From positions 1 to 64,000 of the forward strand of contig JAOPHQ010000610.1 in the NCBI GenBank assembly GCA_030340625.1: DNA of 64,000 nt. The letters are read 5' to 3'. The translations under genes were made by a program, and so were the position numbers. The stretch comes from Merluccius polli. Taxonomy: Eukaryota; Chordata; Actinopteri; Gadiformes; Merlucciidae. Of the stretch, positions 1-10,817 are shown in pieces. The stretch's first letter is position 1, and each line of letters opens with the position of its first letter. The notes under the pieces were generated by a model that worked only from the letters and a program-made list of their open reading frames with translations, made no database searches and had not been told where the DNA came from.

Positions 1-10
1 TGCCACTCAC

Positions 11-84
11 GCCTGTCTGGATCATGTGACCCACGCCTGTCTGGATCATGTGACCCACGCCTGTCTGGATCATGTGACCCACGT
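11..84. repeat. 24-bp tandem repeat, about 3 copies
   Basis: A 24-bp unit beginning GCCTGTCTGGATCATG starts at 11, 35 and 59 and then decays. It lies in the zdhhc8 intron left of the first visible exon. Confidence 0.85.
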
Positions 85-304
85 TGTTGCTTTCAGACCG
101 GCATGTTCAGATTCCTCGTCCGCTATGGAGATCGGTTTCAGTGGTGGAGAACTCCGCACTGTGCGGATGGGAGACTAACACACATTTATTTGGCGTTGTG
201 TGGACCTCACATTGGACCTCAGACCGGTCCAATGTGGTTCTGTTTGGAGAGAAACAAGAACAGCTCTCTCCCTCCCTCTTTCCCTTTGCTCTCTCCCCTC
301 CGTT

Positions 305-372
305 TTTCTCTCTTTGCTCTCTCTCTCTCTCTCTCTCTGTCTCTCGCTGTCTCTGTCTCTCCTCCTCCTCTC
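305..372. repeat. CT-rich microsatellite before the DHHC exon
   Basis: A polypyrimidine (CTCT)n tract runs into the acceptor at 408-409 and probably serves as an over-long pyrimidine tract. Confidence 0.8.
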
Positions 373-409
373 TCCCTCCCCCTCCACCGCTCCCCCCTTA
401 CCCCACCAG

Positions 410-582
410 GACTTTGACCACCACTGCCCCTGGGTGAACAACTGCATCGGCCGCAGGAACTACCGCTACTTCTTCCTGTTCCTGCTGTCGCTGAGCGTCC
501 ACATGGTGGGCGTGTTTTCCTGCGGTCTGCTCTACGTGCTGCACCACCGCGAGCGGCTGACCGCGCTGCACACCGCCGTCAC
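410..582 (+). CDS. zdhhc8: zdhhc8 exon: DHHC catalytic core and transmembrane segment
   Basis: The exon begins at the conserved junction DFDHHCPW, right after a CT-rich tract and CAG acceptor, and ends in phase 2 before GTAT. It encodes the catalytic DHHC cysteine and then a hydrophobic segment (YFFLFLLSLSVHMVGVF), matching the membrane helix that follows the active site in this family. Confidence 0.93.
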
Positions 583-1231
583 GTATCCTTCCGCCGCCAC
601 TTACTGGAACTCTTTTCTTTCTTAACCAACCAGGAAGTGCTGTGAAAGTGTGTGGATGGTGAGGGGGGGGGGGGGGGGGTAGAGCGGACAGTATAAAGGT
701 TGGGGTTGAAATGGGGGCAGTTAGGGTTAGATATCGAGAGGAGACGAGATATCATCTTTGATTTTGGATATCGTAAGTGTTGCCTTATTATAAACGCTGC
801 AATACAATAATTCACACAAATATAGGCTTTTGTATAGGATTGTATATAGACAATTTATTTATTGAATTACCAGAAAACAGACTATATGGTGATATATATC
901 ATTATCAAGATATGAAATTACTGGGATAGGAGTCCCAACTAAAACGTTCTGCAGGCATCCTGCAGCAAGGTGACATGTATCTGAAATCACTGGAGTCGCT
1001 TTGGATAAAAGCGTCTGCTAAATAAAGTGCTTTATTGAGAACAGTAGTATGTGGCGTAATACAGTGTAGTTATGTAATAACTGTGATCCTTGACCTGGCG
1101 TGTGCAGCCTGGGGGTCATGTGTGTGTCCGGCCTCTTCTTCGTACCCGTCATGGGCCTCACCGGCTTCCATATGGTGCTGGTGGCTCGGGGCCGCACCAC
1201 CAATGAACAGGTGGACACACGCACACACACG

Positions 1232-1271
<40 letters not shown>

Positions 1272-1280
1272 CACACACAC

Positions 1281-1358
<78 letters not shown>

Positions 1359-4300
1359 CTGTTGCTTCCCACCTGTTTTATTAGGTCTAGTATGTTTGTG
1401 TGTGAGATGGTGAGAATATGTGTGTGTGTGTGTGTGTGTGTGTTTTTCACAGGTGACGGGCAAATTCCGTGGAGGAGTAAATCCTTTCACGCGAGGTTGC
1501 CGTGGCAACGTGGAGTATGTCCTGTGCAGTCCGCTTGCTCCCAGGTGAGGTTCTTTCTGACGCCAACGAATGGATGTGTGTGTGTGTGTGTGTGCATGTT
1601 TACACACGTGTGCATGATTTATGTACATGCTTCTTTATATTTGTTTCCTATTAAATCTTTCTGTGTGTTGTAGGATGTGTGAGGGTATCTGTACACGTGT
1701 GTGAACCTCCTCAGGGCTTTCCCATCGTGAGGTTATGTGTCCTTATGAACGTTACATTGAAGGACACATTTAAATCACACAGCCGTACTTCTGAAGTCAG
1801 GTTGCTTCTCATTAGCCGAGTATACATTTGTATCATCACACATCCAGGTGGTTAAAACAAGCAAAAAGACGCTACATCTGTTTATTATGCACCTGTTAAC
1901 GTTCATCAGATTCATACCATCTTACATCACTTCCTGTAAGTAACTCCCCCCCCCCTCCTCCAGATACATGGTGGACCTCAGGAAAAAGCCCCCTGTGAAG
2001 ATCCAGCCCCCCTTCCTCCGGCCTGATCTCTCCGACTGCCAGGTCACCATCAAGGTCAGCGACAACGGTCTTCACAGCACCGTGGTCAGCTCCAAGGTGA
2101 GCCTCCTTCTCCTCCTCTTCTGCTCCTCTTCTGCTCCTCTTCTCCTATCTGCTGGGACTGCAGAGAATGAATGATTACTATTATAGGATTGTATCTGCGG
2201 TGAAATCAGATGCATGGCATTAGTGGGAGGGACTTACTGCTGTGATGAACATATCTACTGGTACGCGATGTTAGAATTATAGTTATAATTCTGACAAAAC
2301 GTTGACTGTTGTAATTAACCCTAACCCTTTTTCTGAAAAAGTCATATCACGCCTTAAATAATATGTTTAATTTTTTAACAAAAATGTAGTCTTATCCAGT
2401 CCCCACTCATGTCATCAAGGGAGTTTGTCTAGTGCAGGAACTAAGTTGTGATTCCACACCACAGCAGAGTACCACTTCAAGATGAATACATGTAATGGTA
2501 TTTATAAGACTGTGGATACTAATGGTATTTATAAGACTGTGGATACTAATGGTATTTATAAGACTGTGGATACTAATGGTATTTATAAGACTCTGGATAC
2601 TAATGGTATTTATAAGACTCTGGATACTAATGGTATTTATAAGACGCTGGATACTAATGGTATTTATAAGACTGTGGATACTAATGGTATTTATAAGACT
2701 CTGGATACTAATGGTATTTATAAGACTCTGGATACTAATGGTATTTATAAGACTCTGGATACTAATGGTATTTATAAGACGCTGGATACCTGCTGCTGCA
2801 GAACGTCTCGCTGGATATTAATCCTTTACGTAAGGAATAATATTCAGCGAGACGTTCACATCAGGGTCTTGCATCACCCTGTTGGGTTTTATTTAGCAAT
2901 AATGACCAGCTCACTGTACATTATCCTGCTTATTACACGACTACTTACTAAATAAATCAATAATTTGACACAAAATATTACAACGAAAAATGATTTTATT
3001 GCTTACGCTAAAAATCAAAGTCCGTTAGGCGTCCATAGGGGTCTGCTATTCAGAAAGAACAGAACGTAGGATGCTGTGATTGACCAATCAGAATCGAGTA
3101 TTGAACAAAGCCATGTAACAATGTAGTTTTAAATAACATTTAATTGATCCAATATAAATAATTAACTTTAACAAGAACTATGCAAAGCTCCAGAAATTGA
3201 ATTAGTCTCCTGTTTTTACCTTGCAATTACACATACTCGGCAGGAGATCATTTGTTTCAGGAAAACATTTGTTGTGCCAAGTGAAAAAGTGGTGGCTAGC
3301 AGAAATCAATGTGTTGTATTGTTTATCTGTATCTGCACCCTCCCGTCCCCCAGAACATTGTGAACCTCCACTGATGTCTACACTTGATTACACTTGATGT
3401 GATTTGTCATTTGAACTGTCTGTCTCTTATCCCACCTTTCCCTATCCACCCCCATCCCCTCCTTTCCCAACACAGTCCAAAAGCAGCCTAAATGTTCTGG
3501 ATGAGCAAGACACGCAGCCCCCACTGCCCCCCAAGGCAGACAGGTACAACCAGCTGAAGAACCAGATCACCTCTACCGAAGGTAAGGCCCCGCCACAAAC
3601 ACACACAAGTGTGATGAATGTGAATGGCTGCCCCGCCGCACGCCACTTTGAACCCGGAGGATCGCAACCAGGTGTTGCAAATCACACCGATCCCTAGCAC
3701 ACACCCGGGTGTGTGCCCTAGTACACACCCGGGTGTGTGCCCTAGCACACACCCGGGTGTGTGCCCTAGTACACACCCGGGTGTGTGCCCTAGTACACAA
3801 CCGGGTGTGTGCCCTAGTACACACCTGGTGATTGCATCATGAATCGCTGTCCGGTTCCCCTCGCAGCCAAATAGAGCTCTAGATAATAGAGAAGGGAATT
3901 GGAAGCACAATCTGATGGAGGACCTCAGCTACGATGACTGTGCAGCAAAGTCTTGTGTTAAGTAAAGGACACTGATGAACGCCAAGAGGATTTTCTATTT
4001 TTATTGTACAACAATTGTAGCGTAATTATGACACACATCAAGCGGTTCCACTCTGTAGGTAGTGTCCCTGTGGTGCATTATGTCAGGGAGTTGAATCTTT
4101 AATCTCTAGCTTTATCGTTCGCATACAACACCACTGCTGCCTCCTGGCAGTAACAGGTACTGCAATTGTGACGGTGCTAAATGATTTGCCATCATACTGG
4201 AAAAATGTAATCAGCAACACTAGATATATTATAATATATGAACCATCTAGGTCCAGGAGAAAAGGGTGGTGACATTAACTAGTTCAGAAATCTCCAGCAA

Positions 4301-7045
4301 ACATCTCTTGTTTTATTAGTATTTTAGGGATAGGGTTAGCATCTATGACAAAACTACAAAATCTATGGCGCAGACAACTCTTAATAAATTGAAATACTAA
4401 ACCCATGAAAACATCTGTGCCATTGTTGCTCCACTGGACATACCTTAAACATGTTAAACAAAAACCTTACCCTATACATGATGACAACCAATACTAAACC
4501 CATTATTTTGAAACTCTTTTTTTTCTAGAGAGTAATCTGTCTGTGAAGGTCCACCCCTCCACCCCAGCCATGTACAAGTTTCGTCCGTCCTTCGGCACCA
4601 TGCCTAAAGTCCACTACCACACCACCGGAGAGAAGGTATGACACAGAACATCATCATAATCCTACATTTGGTACTATTAATACTGTTCTAGATGTTGATC
4701 CATTTGCATCTGGGACTTTAAGATACATCATGAATATAAAATGTGTTGCTCAATTTGAGAAAATAGATTTGAACAAATAACACACAAATATCACAATACG
4801 CACACAATATCAAAAGGAGAAGTAAAAACAGAAGTAAAATCATAGAGCACATACTCTGTTTAAGTACGATTAAAATTAAAGCCATTTTTACCAAGCATGC
4901 TTAGGAGGTCGAGCTAAACAAAACCTTTACTATGGGAGACGGTGTGAAGGAGTGTTTGTATCTGCTGGTTTTGGCGAGTTAAGCAGGTGGATGCCTCTCA
5001 ACATCTCAGACCCTTGTTTAAGTTAAGGTATTTATGTAATGTTTCCTATGGTGTACCTGTCTACCTTTTAGATTGTGATGCCCGATGACCCGAAGACGCC
5101 CGCCATCTTGGAAGAGGGCGTCCGTGCTCATGACTACCGCTCGGAGCCCAACCTGGACCTCCCTGAGTACGGCAGCGGCGCTCCCCTGCACCGCACCTTC
5201 CAGTCCTCCCCTCTGCAGCTGGACGCCTACCCGGCCAGCAGCCGCACCCTGTCCCTGACGCAGGCTCACCACCACCACCACCACCAGAGGGCCGGCAAGG
5301 GCCAGCTGCCGGCCCTGCAGCCGGAGATGCTCTCCTCCGCCCCCTACAAGAGCGTCTTCTCGCCCGGTGCGCTGTCCAATCGCAATGGCAGCCTCTCCTA
5401 CGACAGCTTGCTTAACCCCAGCGTCTCCCCAGCGGCCGTTGCTACAGAGTTGGTGGCCCACCCCGGCCTGCCCTCCATGGGCTTCCACTCACCCTACCTG
5501 CCCACCAAAATGTGCCACATCCGGGGCCCCGAACTGAAGAGGCAGCAGCAGCAGCCGGTGGCGGCGGCGCCTGGCTACAGCCCGGTGATGCAGGCCAGGG
5601 GGCTAGGCCGCCACTCGCCCCTCTCCAGGGACAGGGAGCCATCGCCGGTGCGCTACGACAACCTCTCCCAGACCATCATGGCCTCCATCCAGGAGCGCAA
5701 GGAGTTGGAGGAGAGGGAGAAGAGGCTCCACGGGCGCCCTCAGACCCCCGCCTACGGCCATGACTCGGGCATGTTCGACAGCCCCGGAGGCTACGGGCCG
5801 TCCGTCAGCGCCTGCTGCCCGGATGGGCCCCGTGGGCCCGCCTCCTCCAGGGGCCCCACGCCCCCAGCCTACGGGGGATCCAGGGACAACTTGATGGGGG
5901 CGGGGTCGTACGGCCAGCGCACCCCCGTGTTGCGTCACGCCACGCTGGGCCGCGCCCCCAGGACTTCCTCCAGCTCCCTGCACACGGATCACAGCAGCAC
6001 TAGCGGCAGCCAGGGCCGGCCCGCGGGCCAAGAAGGCCTGTACCGCTCCCCTGGCCACCACCCCCACACCCCCCCCGCTCTGCCCCGGTCCCCCTCTTAC
6101 ACCAACCAGAAACTGTCCTACATCGGCGCCCTGGAGAGGACGGACTCGCCCCGCCTGGGGGGCCCAAGGTATGAATCCTAACGTCCTCCATGTGGGGCTG
6201 GAAGCCCTGCGCCCTCTGCTGGACAGAGCCAGGCACCACAGGCACTAGAGTGCTTCGTTGTAGTCCTGATTTGTAGCAACATGTAGCATGTGAATAAGTC
6301 TGCATTATGCGATACATACAGTATAGTTACTTAATTAAGTTACTTAAAATCTGTGACGCTTAAAAATACTGTCTGGTGTGAACTCAATGATACAAGTGTA
6401 ATGGATTTAAATGATTGCCTTCAATCATAGAAACGAAGAGAATAACACATTATTTTTGTAATAATTTCTCCATGTTCTGTCTGTTGAATAAAGTTGTTGG
6501 GTTCCACATTTCCTTTTGCATGTTTTTGTTTTTTACTCATCCGACATCTATCATATCATCCATCATATCTTTGGTAGATGGTGGGTATCCATTGTATCCC
6601 CAACTGTGACCTGTGTAACCTCTCCCTTTCACCTCATTGTCTTCCATAACGTTCATCGTTGTAACGTTGCTCACCTGCTGTTCAGTTTCCTTTTGCCTCT
6701 TCCTGTCATTCATTTAAAACAAGTGCACCCTGCGCCGTCGGCTCAGTAACTAACACGCATGCGACCGCCATTCCAGATCCGCATCCATGCGTCTTTCCAT
6801 CAGGTTGGCCAGGCTGGATGGATCCTATGTTGGACGCCTCCATTCACTGCTTGCTAGCTCCGCTTTGCAACCCACTCTCTCCCCTCTTCTCTTCCTGCCC
6901 CAGGGAGGCCATGATGCAGGGCAAACTGAACGGCCAGATGGACGCCGGCGCCCAGCCCCCTCCCCCGAGTCCCAGTCGCCACGGACACAAGGGCGTCCGA
7001 AAGGTCACCGGGGTCGGCGGGACCACCTACGAGATATCTGTGTGA
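410..7045 (+). CDS. zdhhc8: Palmitoyltransferase ZDHHC8-like, 3' part of the gene (8 exons)
   Basis: This is a DHHC-type S-acyltransferase, a multi-pass membrane enzyme that transfers palmitate to cysteines of target proteins. Exons: 410-582, 1108-1210, 1453-1544, 1964-2096, 3476-3581, 4529-4635, 5072-6168 and 6904-7045. All internal boundaries have AG/GT and the phases agree, giving 1953 nt (650 residues plus stop). Visible landmarks are DHHCPWVNNCIGRRNYRYFF (catalytic DHHC), TTNEQ/VTGKFRGGVNPFTRGC (TTxE region), PPFLRP, NRNGSLSYDSLLNP, REPSPVRYDNLSQTIMASIQ and the C-terminus GVGGTTYEISV. These long-tail motifs are those of ZDHHC8 and its paralogue ZDHHC5; the tail fits ZDHHC8 better. The N-terminal membrane segments and most of the Cys-rich zinc-binding part lie left of the window. 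Which teleost copy (a or b) cannot be told. The introns are full of tandem repeats, but no coding lesion is visible. Confidence 0.93.
661..1107. other. zdhhc8 intron with G-run and SINE/LINE-type tail
   Basis: The intron holds a G-run at 662-679. At 992-1026 it has the common teleost motif CGCTTTGGATAAAAGCG followed by TCTGCTAAATAAA. That motif is the 3' tail of V-SINE/L2-type retroposons. No exon is seen. Confidence 0.6.
1108..1210 (+). CDS. zdhhc8: zdhhc8 exon: fourth membrane helix and TTxE motif
   Basis: It encodes a hydrophobic helix (GVMCVSGLFFVPVMGLTGF) followed by RGRTTNEQ, the TTxE motif of DHHC enzymes. Phase 2 entry matches the previous exon. The donor GTGG merges into a long CA microsatellite in the intron. 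Confidence 0.92.
1213..1352. repeat. (CA)n microsatellite, about 140 bp
   Basis: A near-perfect CA run with a few CG interruptions sits immediately after the donor at 1211. Related TG runs lie at 1421-1443 and 1576-1593. Confidence 0.95.
1453..1544 (+). CDS. zdhhc8: zdhhc8 exon: post-TTxE cytosolic segment
   Basis: It encodes VTGKFRGGVNPFTRGC and then VEYVLCSPLAP, the conserved segment after the TTxE motif, including the Asn-Pro-Phe-Thr-Arg-Gly stretch typical of ZDHHC5/8. It ends AG|GTGAGG in phase 2. Confidence 0.93.
1964..2096 (+). CDS. zdhhc8: zdhhc8 exon: start of the cytosolic tail
   Basis: It encodes KKPPVKIQPPFLRPDLSDC and IKVSDNGLHSTVVSSK, the proximal tail motif shared by ZDHHC5 and ZDHHC8. 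Acceptor CAG at 1961-1963, donor GTGA at 2097. Confidence 0.9.
2494..2790. repeat. 27-bp minisatellite, 11 copies
   Basis: Eleven head-to-tail copies of a 27-bp unit (AATGGTATTTATAAGACTST then GGATACT) lie in a zdhhc8 intron. The unit length is a multiple of three, so it stays open as a repeated NGIYKT-type peptide, but there is no sign of an exon. Confidence 0.95.
2802..2856. repeat. Long hairpin next to the 27-bp minisatellite
   Basis: A 25-bp arm (2802-2826) is the reverse complement of 2832-2856 with two mismatches, around a 5-nt loop. It abuts the minisatellite end. It may be a relic of a palindromic mobile element. Confidence 0.8.
2857..3475. other. zdhhc8 intron remainder, AT-rich
   Basis: Nothing recognisable is seen apart from the pyrimidine tract and acceptor before 3476. 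Confidence 0.6.
3476..3581 (+). CDS. zdhhc8: zdhhc8 exon: tail, Pro-rich PPLPPK segment
   Basis: It encodes SKSSLNVLDEQDTQPPLPPK and on to TSTE. The PPLPPK motif has a counterpart in vertebrate ZDHHC8. Acceptor ACAG ends at 3475; donor GTAAGG begins at 3582. Confidence 0.9.
3693..3830. repeat. 24-bp self-complementary minisatellite, about 6 copies
   Basis: Units start at 3693, 3717, 3741, 3765, 3789 and 3813. Each contains the palindrome ACACACCCGGGTGTGT, so single strands can fold on themselves. It is in a zdhhc8 intron. Confidence 0.9.
4529..4635 (+). CDS. zdhhc8: zdhhc8 exon: tail, TPAMYKFRP segment
   Basis: It encodes LSVKVHPSTPAMYKFRPSFG, matching the TPAMYKFRP motif of ZDHHC8. The codon split over the intron (G|AG) restores glutamate. 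Confidence 0.9.
5072..6168 (+). CDS. zdhhc8: zdhhc8 long tail exon
   Basis: This is the large exon of the disordered cytosolic tail, about 366 codons, much richer in GC than its surroundings. It has SEPNLDLPEYG, a His run (HHHHHHQ), NRNGSLSYDSLLNP, HSPYLP, REPSPVRYDNLSQTIMASIQ with the charged helix ERKELEEREKRLHG, and RAPRTSSSSLHTDHSS. If the donor at 6169 is not used, translation continues three codons to a stop at 6179-6181. Confidence 0.93.
6169..6903 (+). other. Last zdhhc8 intron with possible alternative 3' end
   Basis: Reading through the donor at 6169 gives a stop at 6179-6181, and a canonical AATAAA lies at 6487-6492. The intron could therefore serve as an alternative terminal exon. 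No transcript evidence is available here. Confidence 0.4.
6904..7045 (+). CDS. zdhhc8: zdhhc8 last coding exon with PDZ-ligand-like C-terminus
   Basis: It encodes REAMMQGKLNGQMDAGAQ, a Pro/Ser stretch and VRKVTGVGGTTYEISV, then TGA at 7043-7045. The EISV end is the conserved C-terminus of ZDHHC5/8 and is known as a PDZ-domain ligand in that family. Confidence 0.93.
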
Positions 7046-8420
7046 CCGCTGGAGGCCCCTTCCCCAGCAACAACCAAACATTCAGTATCCATATGGCAAC
7101 AGAACTGCCTAACATACACACACAGTCACACACACATACATACAAACACTCGCACGCAAACACACAAACCCAAACCTGATCCAGGGCTGATCCACATCGT
7201 GGTCACTTTTAACGTCTAGAGATCAACCAATCACAGGACTGCCTCGAAGGTGTCATCAAATCAGAGGATCTCTGCTCTTCTGCTCTAGCCAATCGCGTGT
7301 GTTTGTACTGCAGGGGCATGGGATGCTGTGTGCTGGATCCTTATGTTGTGTGGCTCCTCGACTTGAACATCCAACTCTGCTGGCCTAAAATGTTGTCCCT
7401 GCCCCACACACACACACACGTTATCCAACATGGATTCATGCATCTCATCTGTGTGAAGACGAATGGTCTTTATCAAGTGAACTGACCTCAAAAGTCATTG
7501 GTGCTTCACATAAAAACACTGATCCAATCATTCCTTTTCACATTGGGTTCAAGAGGCCATAGTGTTAATTCAGGATAACGATAAGGTTGGGGGAGGGGGG
7601 ACACAACTAACCATGAGAAACACTTGTTTTCCATTTCAGGAATTGAATATCATTTAACAATAATGTTTAACACTTGATCTTACAGGAAACGATTACAATG
7701 TCAGTCAGAGTAAACCGATTCTGTGTGGACTAGAATCGCTTGAAATTCACAAACCCAGTTTCTACAATCTGCAGTGAGAGTTTAAAGTCTATTTATCAGC
7801 TTAAAGGCATTAGTTTGAAAACCAGAAACAGAGCTATGACTCCAAGGGCTGCCAGTGACCAGTTGGAAAGAGGGTTAGGGTTGGTGGTGCTTGACGTTTG
7901 GCATATCGTTGGTGGAAGCTGCACTTGTGTGGTCTTTAATTATATATTTTGACTTGATTTCAACATTAGCCACACAAGTGCTGAGCGGGTGATTAGGTGT
8001 TATATTAGGTGTTATAGTGCTGGATCATCTGAATACCTGGTGGATAAAGAGTCTCTCCAGCCTCACACGACACCAGGACACTTTTTTCTAGAGACACCTC
8101 TTCATCCCTTTTTCTAGAAACTTCTGTGGAGCAACACATTGAGTTTCTATTTAAAACGGGAGTTAGAATAGAGAGAAAGCGAGCGAGAGAAGCCATTATT
8201 CATATTAAAATGAAGGTGGTTAGCCATTAATTATTTTGTAGTTTTATTTGGTGTACTTACTTTTTTATATAGCCAACCTCAAATATGTTTGATACATCTT
8301 TTTATACAGATACTAAAGCTTGGAATGGCCGTTCTTATTTTGAGTGGACAATTTTATTTAGATAATTTATAACTTCACCAAATCTACAAGTTACTAAATG
8401 AAAAAATAAATTCACACATT
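7046..8420 (+). other. zdhhc8 3'-UTR and downstream DNA
   Basis: After the stop there are CA-rich patches (7115-7150, 7407-7420) and otherwise unique-looking sequence. The 3' end of the transcript cannot be fixed. No other gene is recognised. Confidence 0.5.
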
Positions 8421-8423
8421 ATA

Positions 8424-8500
<77 letters not shown>
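8421..8500. repeat. (AT)n microsatellite
   Basis: About 80 bp of alternating TA, with one short interruption near the left end. Confidence 0.95.
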
Positions 8501-8502
<2 letters not shown>

Positions 8503-9946
8503 ATCTTGCAGTGTAAAATATATTTGTATAATGAAGAAATGTATTCTCAGAGAGGTGACATCCAGTTTAAATATAACTAGTATCAATAATGAAGCTGCCT
8601 TGAGATTTCAGTGCCAAGAGTGGCTCCTCCTCCCAGTAGGGGGCGTGGCTCCCAGGTCCTCTCACAGCAGGGGGCGTGGCTTGCCCACTCCAACATCCAA
8701 CTTTAAATTACAGCGGCTGTCTGGTACAGCAAAACAATAATCGGCTATTACAAGCCCCGCCCCCTAAAGGGTATGCCAACGTTTGCCAATGGGATCTTGC
8801 TGTGAAGCTGAAGATATGAAGGATTTGATAGGTACATCTTTTATTTTTTTGTTCATCAGAAGATTAAATCTTGCTTGAAAGTTTTCACTTTGTGTTGTCT
8901 TTTTGTCATTTGGCAGACACTTTTATCCAAAGCGACCCTAGCCATTGCATCTTCCATGATAGCTAATAATAACAACAACCATTCCACACTGGCATAATTT
9001 TTGAATGCTAATTAATTGCTGTGTAATTATGAATCACCTTGGTGTCAAATGTGTTTAGTCTCCATGCTAATTATTCCAATATATATGATAAAATGTTGCT
9101 CTGTATTAAGGTCAGTTTGCGATAACCAGAGGTGGAGCTGCGTGTGCACAGAAATGTTTTACTGCAATTGGGTCAATCCTTTTAAAAGACATTGCTATTG
9201 TGGAGTGTGTGTGGTTGATAGCTGGTTTACAGCCTCACCTGGCCGGAGTCAGACTGATGGACTCTGGTCTGGTGAGACTGCACACCTGTGGTGCAGAGCA
9301 ATCATGGAACCCAGGATAAACCAGCTATCACCACAACATAATCAACATTTTGCCACTAGGGTGGCAGGGGTAAACTGCTACAGCTATCTTTACATTACTG
9401 TTACCTCCCAGGCCCTAATTGGGAGTGGGTCACATGACCATCTCCTTCCAGGTTCTAATCGGGAGTGGGTCACATGACAATCTCCGGCTGCGTTTCATTA
9501 GTGGGTTGAGTCGCCCTCGCTCACTTGCCCTCGGGGGAATCCCCAGCGCCATCTTAAGGGCTATTCCATTTCTCTACAAAGCTGAAGTGCCCTTGGTGAG
9601 ATCGACCCTTGAGGGCTGAGGGATCGAGTAAACGTCGACGGTCACTCCAGAGCTGTATATCACCCACAATGCACTGCAGTGGTGCACGAAAAATACATCC
9701 ATGCGGTGGCAGTAATGAGCCCCAAACACCGCTGTCTGCTGTTTGTTTACCACCAAAGAAGAAGAAAATGAATTAAAGGAGCCAGCACGGACCGGCCAGG
9801 GTCATTATGCAATTAGACGATCCGTTGTTGCTGCGTAAATGACAGAGCCAACAATTTACAAGTGTAAGCTATTATAGGCTACTATTTGTCACAAATAAAA
9901 AAATATTTAAAAAATAGCCTATCTATCTGATGTTACATCTGTCTCT
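8501..9946. other. Non-coding region with retroposon tail and short duplication
   Basis: At 8909-8936 lies the fish SINE/LINE tail motif (TCATTTGGCAGACACTTTTA), in the opposite orientation to the copy at 992. At 9416-9478 an approximately 45-bp segment containing GGGAGTGGGTCACATGAC is repeated twice. No gene is seen. Confidence 0.5.
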
Positions 9947-9959
9947 GTGCATTCTGTGT

Positions 9960-10095
9960 GGTTTCGGGATTGTTTCCATATTGTTACAGGGTCTGATGAG
10001 GAGACAGAGCTCCTCATTAAGCTCAGAATGAGCTCTGAATGTTTATTTACCGGGAAGAGAAATGCCTCAAAGCTGGCCTGGGAGCAGTGCCATGC
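9960..10095 (+). pseudogene. Possible Myb/SANT-like (trihelix) domain fragment
   Basis: After an AG at 9987-9988 the + strand encodes SDEETELLIKLRMSSECLFT and GKRNASKLAWEQ. This resembles the first half of the Myb/SANT-like domains common in fish Harbinger-associated and domesticated proteins. The similarity stops where the satellite-related DNA starts (about 10,090), so at most a broken exon remains. Recognition is by eye only. Confidence 0.3.
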
Positions 10096-10548
10096 ATTAT
10101 TCACGCGCCAATATCCAGTCATCCGCAGCTCTCTGTTCCCATATTACCATTAATAAATTATTAATAATGAATTAGTTGTCTGTCTTGTAGTAAATCAAGT
10201 ACTGGTTTTATATTATAGACTTTTTTTTTCTTTCTTCTTTTCGATTATGAGTGATTATTTGATTGGTATATTTATTTATTTAAATAAATAGGAGTCACCT
10301 TTGGAGTGAGTTTTAACCGGGATGAAATGGTTTTAAAATCCTATATTCCATTGGCTAGGTTTGGAATTAGGTTGTATTCCTGGTTTAGTATAAACGTACT
10401 ATCGAAATGCCAAAATGGAATTGGTTTTAAACTTTTTTTAGAAGTGATCGTTTGTTGAGGTAATGTTTATTTTCCTTTTTCTCCACTAGAGGTAGTATAA
10501 CGGTTTTTTTAAAGGATACATTGCTTTAATTGTGAAAAATAATTTCTT
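10087..10548 (+). repeat. Diverged fragment of the subtelomeric satellite core
   Basis: From GCCAATATCCAGTCATCCGC onward this follows the satellite core of the right half (for example 32508-32820 and on to its 140-bp repeat), with many substitutions. It lacks the block that in full units begins TTAGGACACATCATCAG; the sequence jumps from CTATCGAAATG to CCAAAATGGAATTGG. It is the satellite-related piece closest to zdhhc8. Confidence 0.85.
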
Positions 10549-10730
10549 AACTCATTGGCTGCCAGCCATTTTCAGTGCAGAGAGCCCCATACTGCCAAGC
10601 GTTTTACAGCATTTTGACTGATTTCCTAAGACCCACTTAACAGTGAGTTCTATGACTATGTAAACACCGAAACTACCAAAAGAAAGAGTAGACTCTCTTC
10701 TTTAATGAGGAACAAACCGTTTGTTTTATG
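10549..10730. other. Unassigned spacer
   Basis: About 180 bp beginning CTCATTGGCTGCCAGCC, a type of sequence often seen in dispersed fish repeats. No ORF or structure is supported. Confidence 0.3.
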
Positions 10731-10817
10731 GTTGGGGTTAGGGTTACGTAGGTAGAGCGAGGGTTTAGGGTTAGGTTAGAGTTAGGTAAGGTAGGGAGAG
10801 AGGTTAGGGGGTTAGGG
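10731..10817 (+). repeat. Degenerate TTAGGG repeats, first in the window
   Basis: Irregular GGTTAGGG/GGTAGAG-type repeats with the G-rich strand on +, the leftmost interstitial telomeric stretch. Confidence 0.85.

Noticed and set aside
84..230. Possible decayed zdhhc8 zinc-finger exon (RPLWRSVSVVENS resembles RPPRCSHCSVCDNC)
   Set aside because: The similarity is short, all cysteines are missing and no splice donor fits. The true upstream exon is more likely left of the window.
1018..1673. ORFs of repeated Cys-Val or Thr-His
   Set aside because: Translations of the CA/TG microsatellite on either strand.
2482..2955. Long ORF with repeated NGIYKT peptide
   Set aside because: It is the translation of the 27-bp minisatellite inside a zdhhc8 intron.
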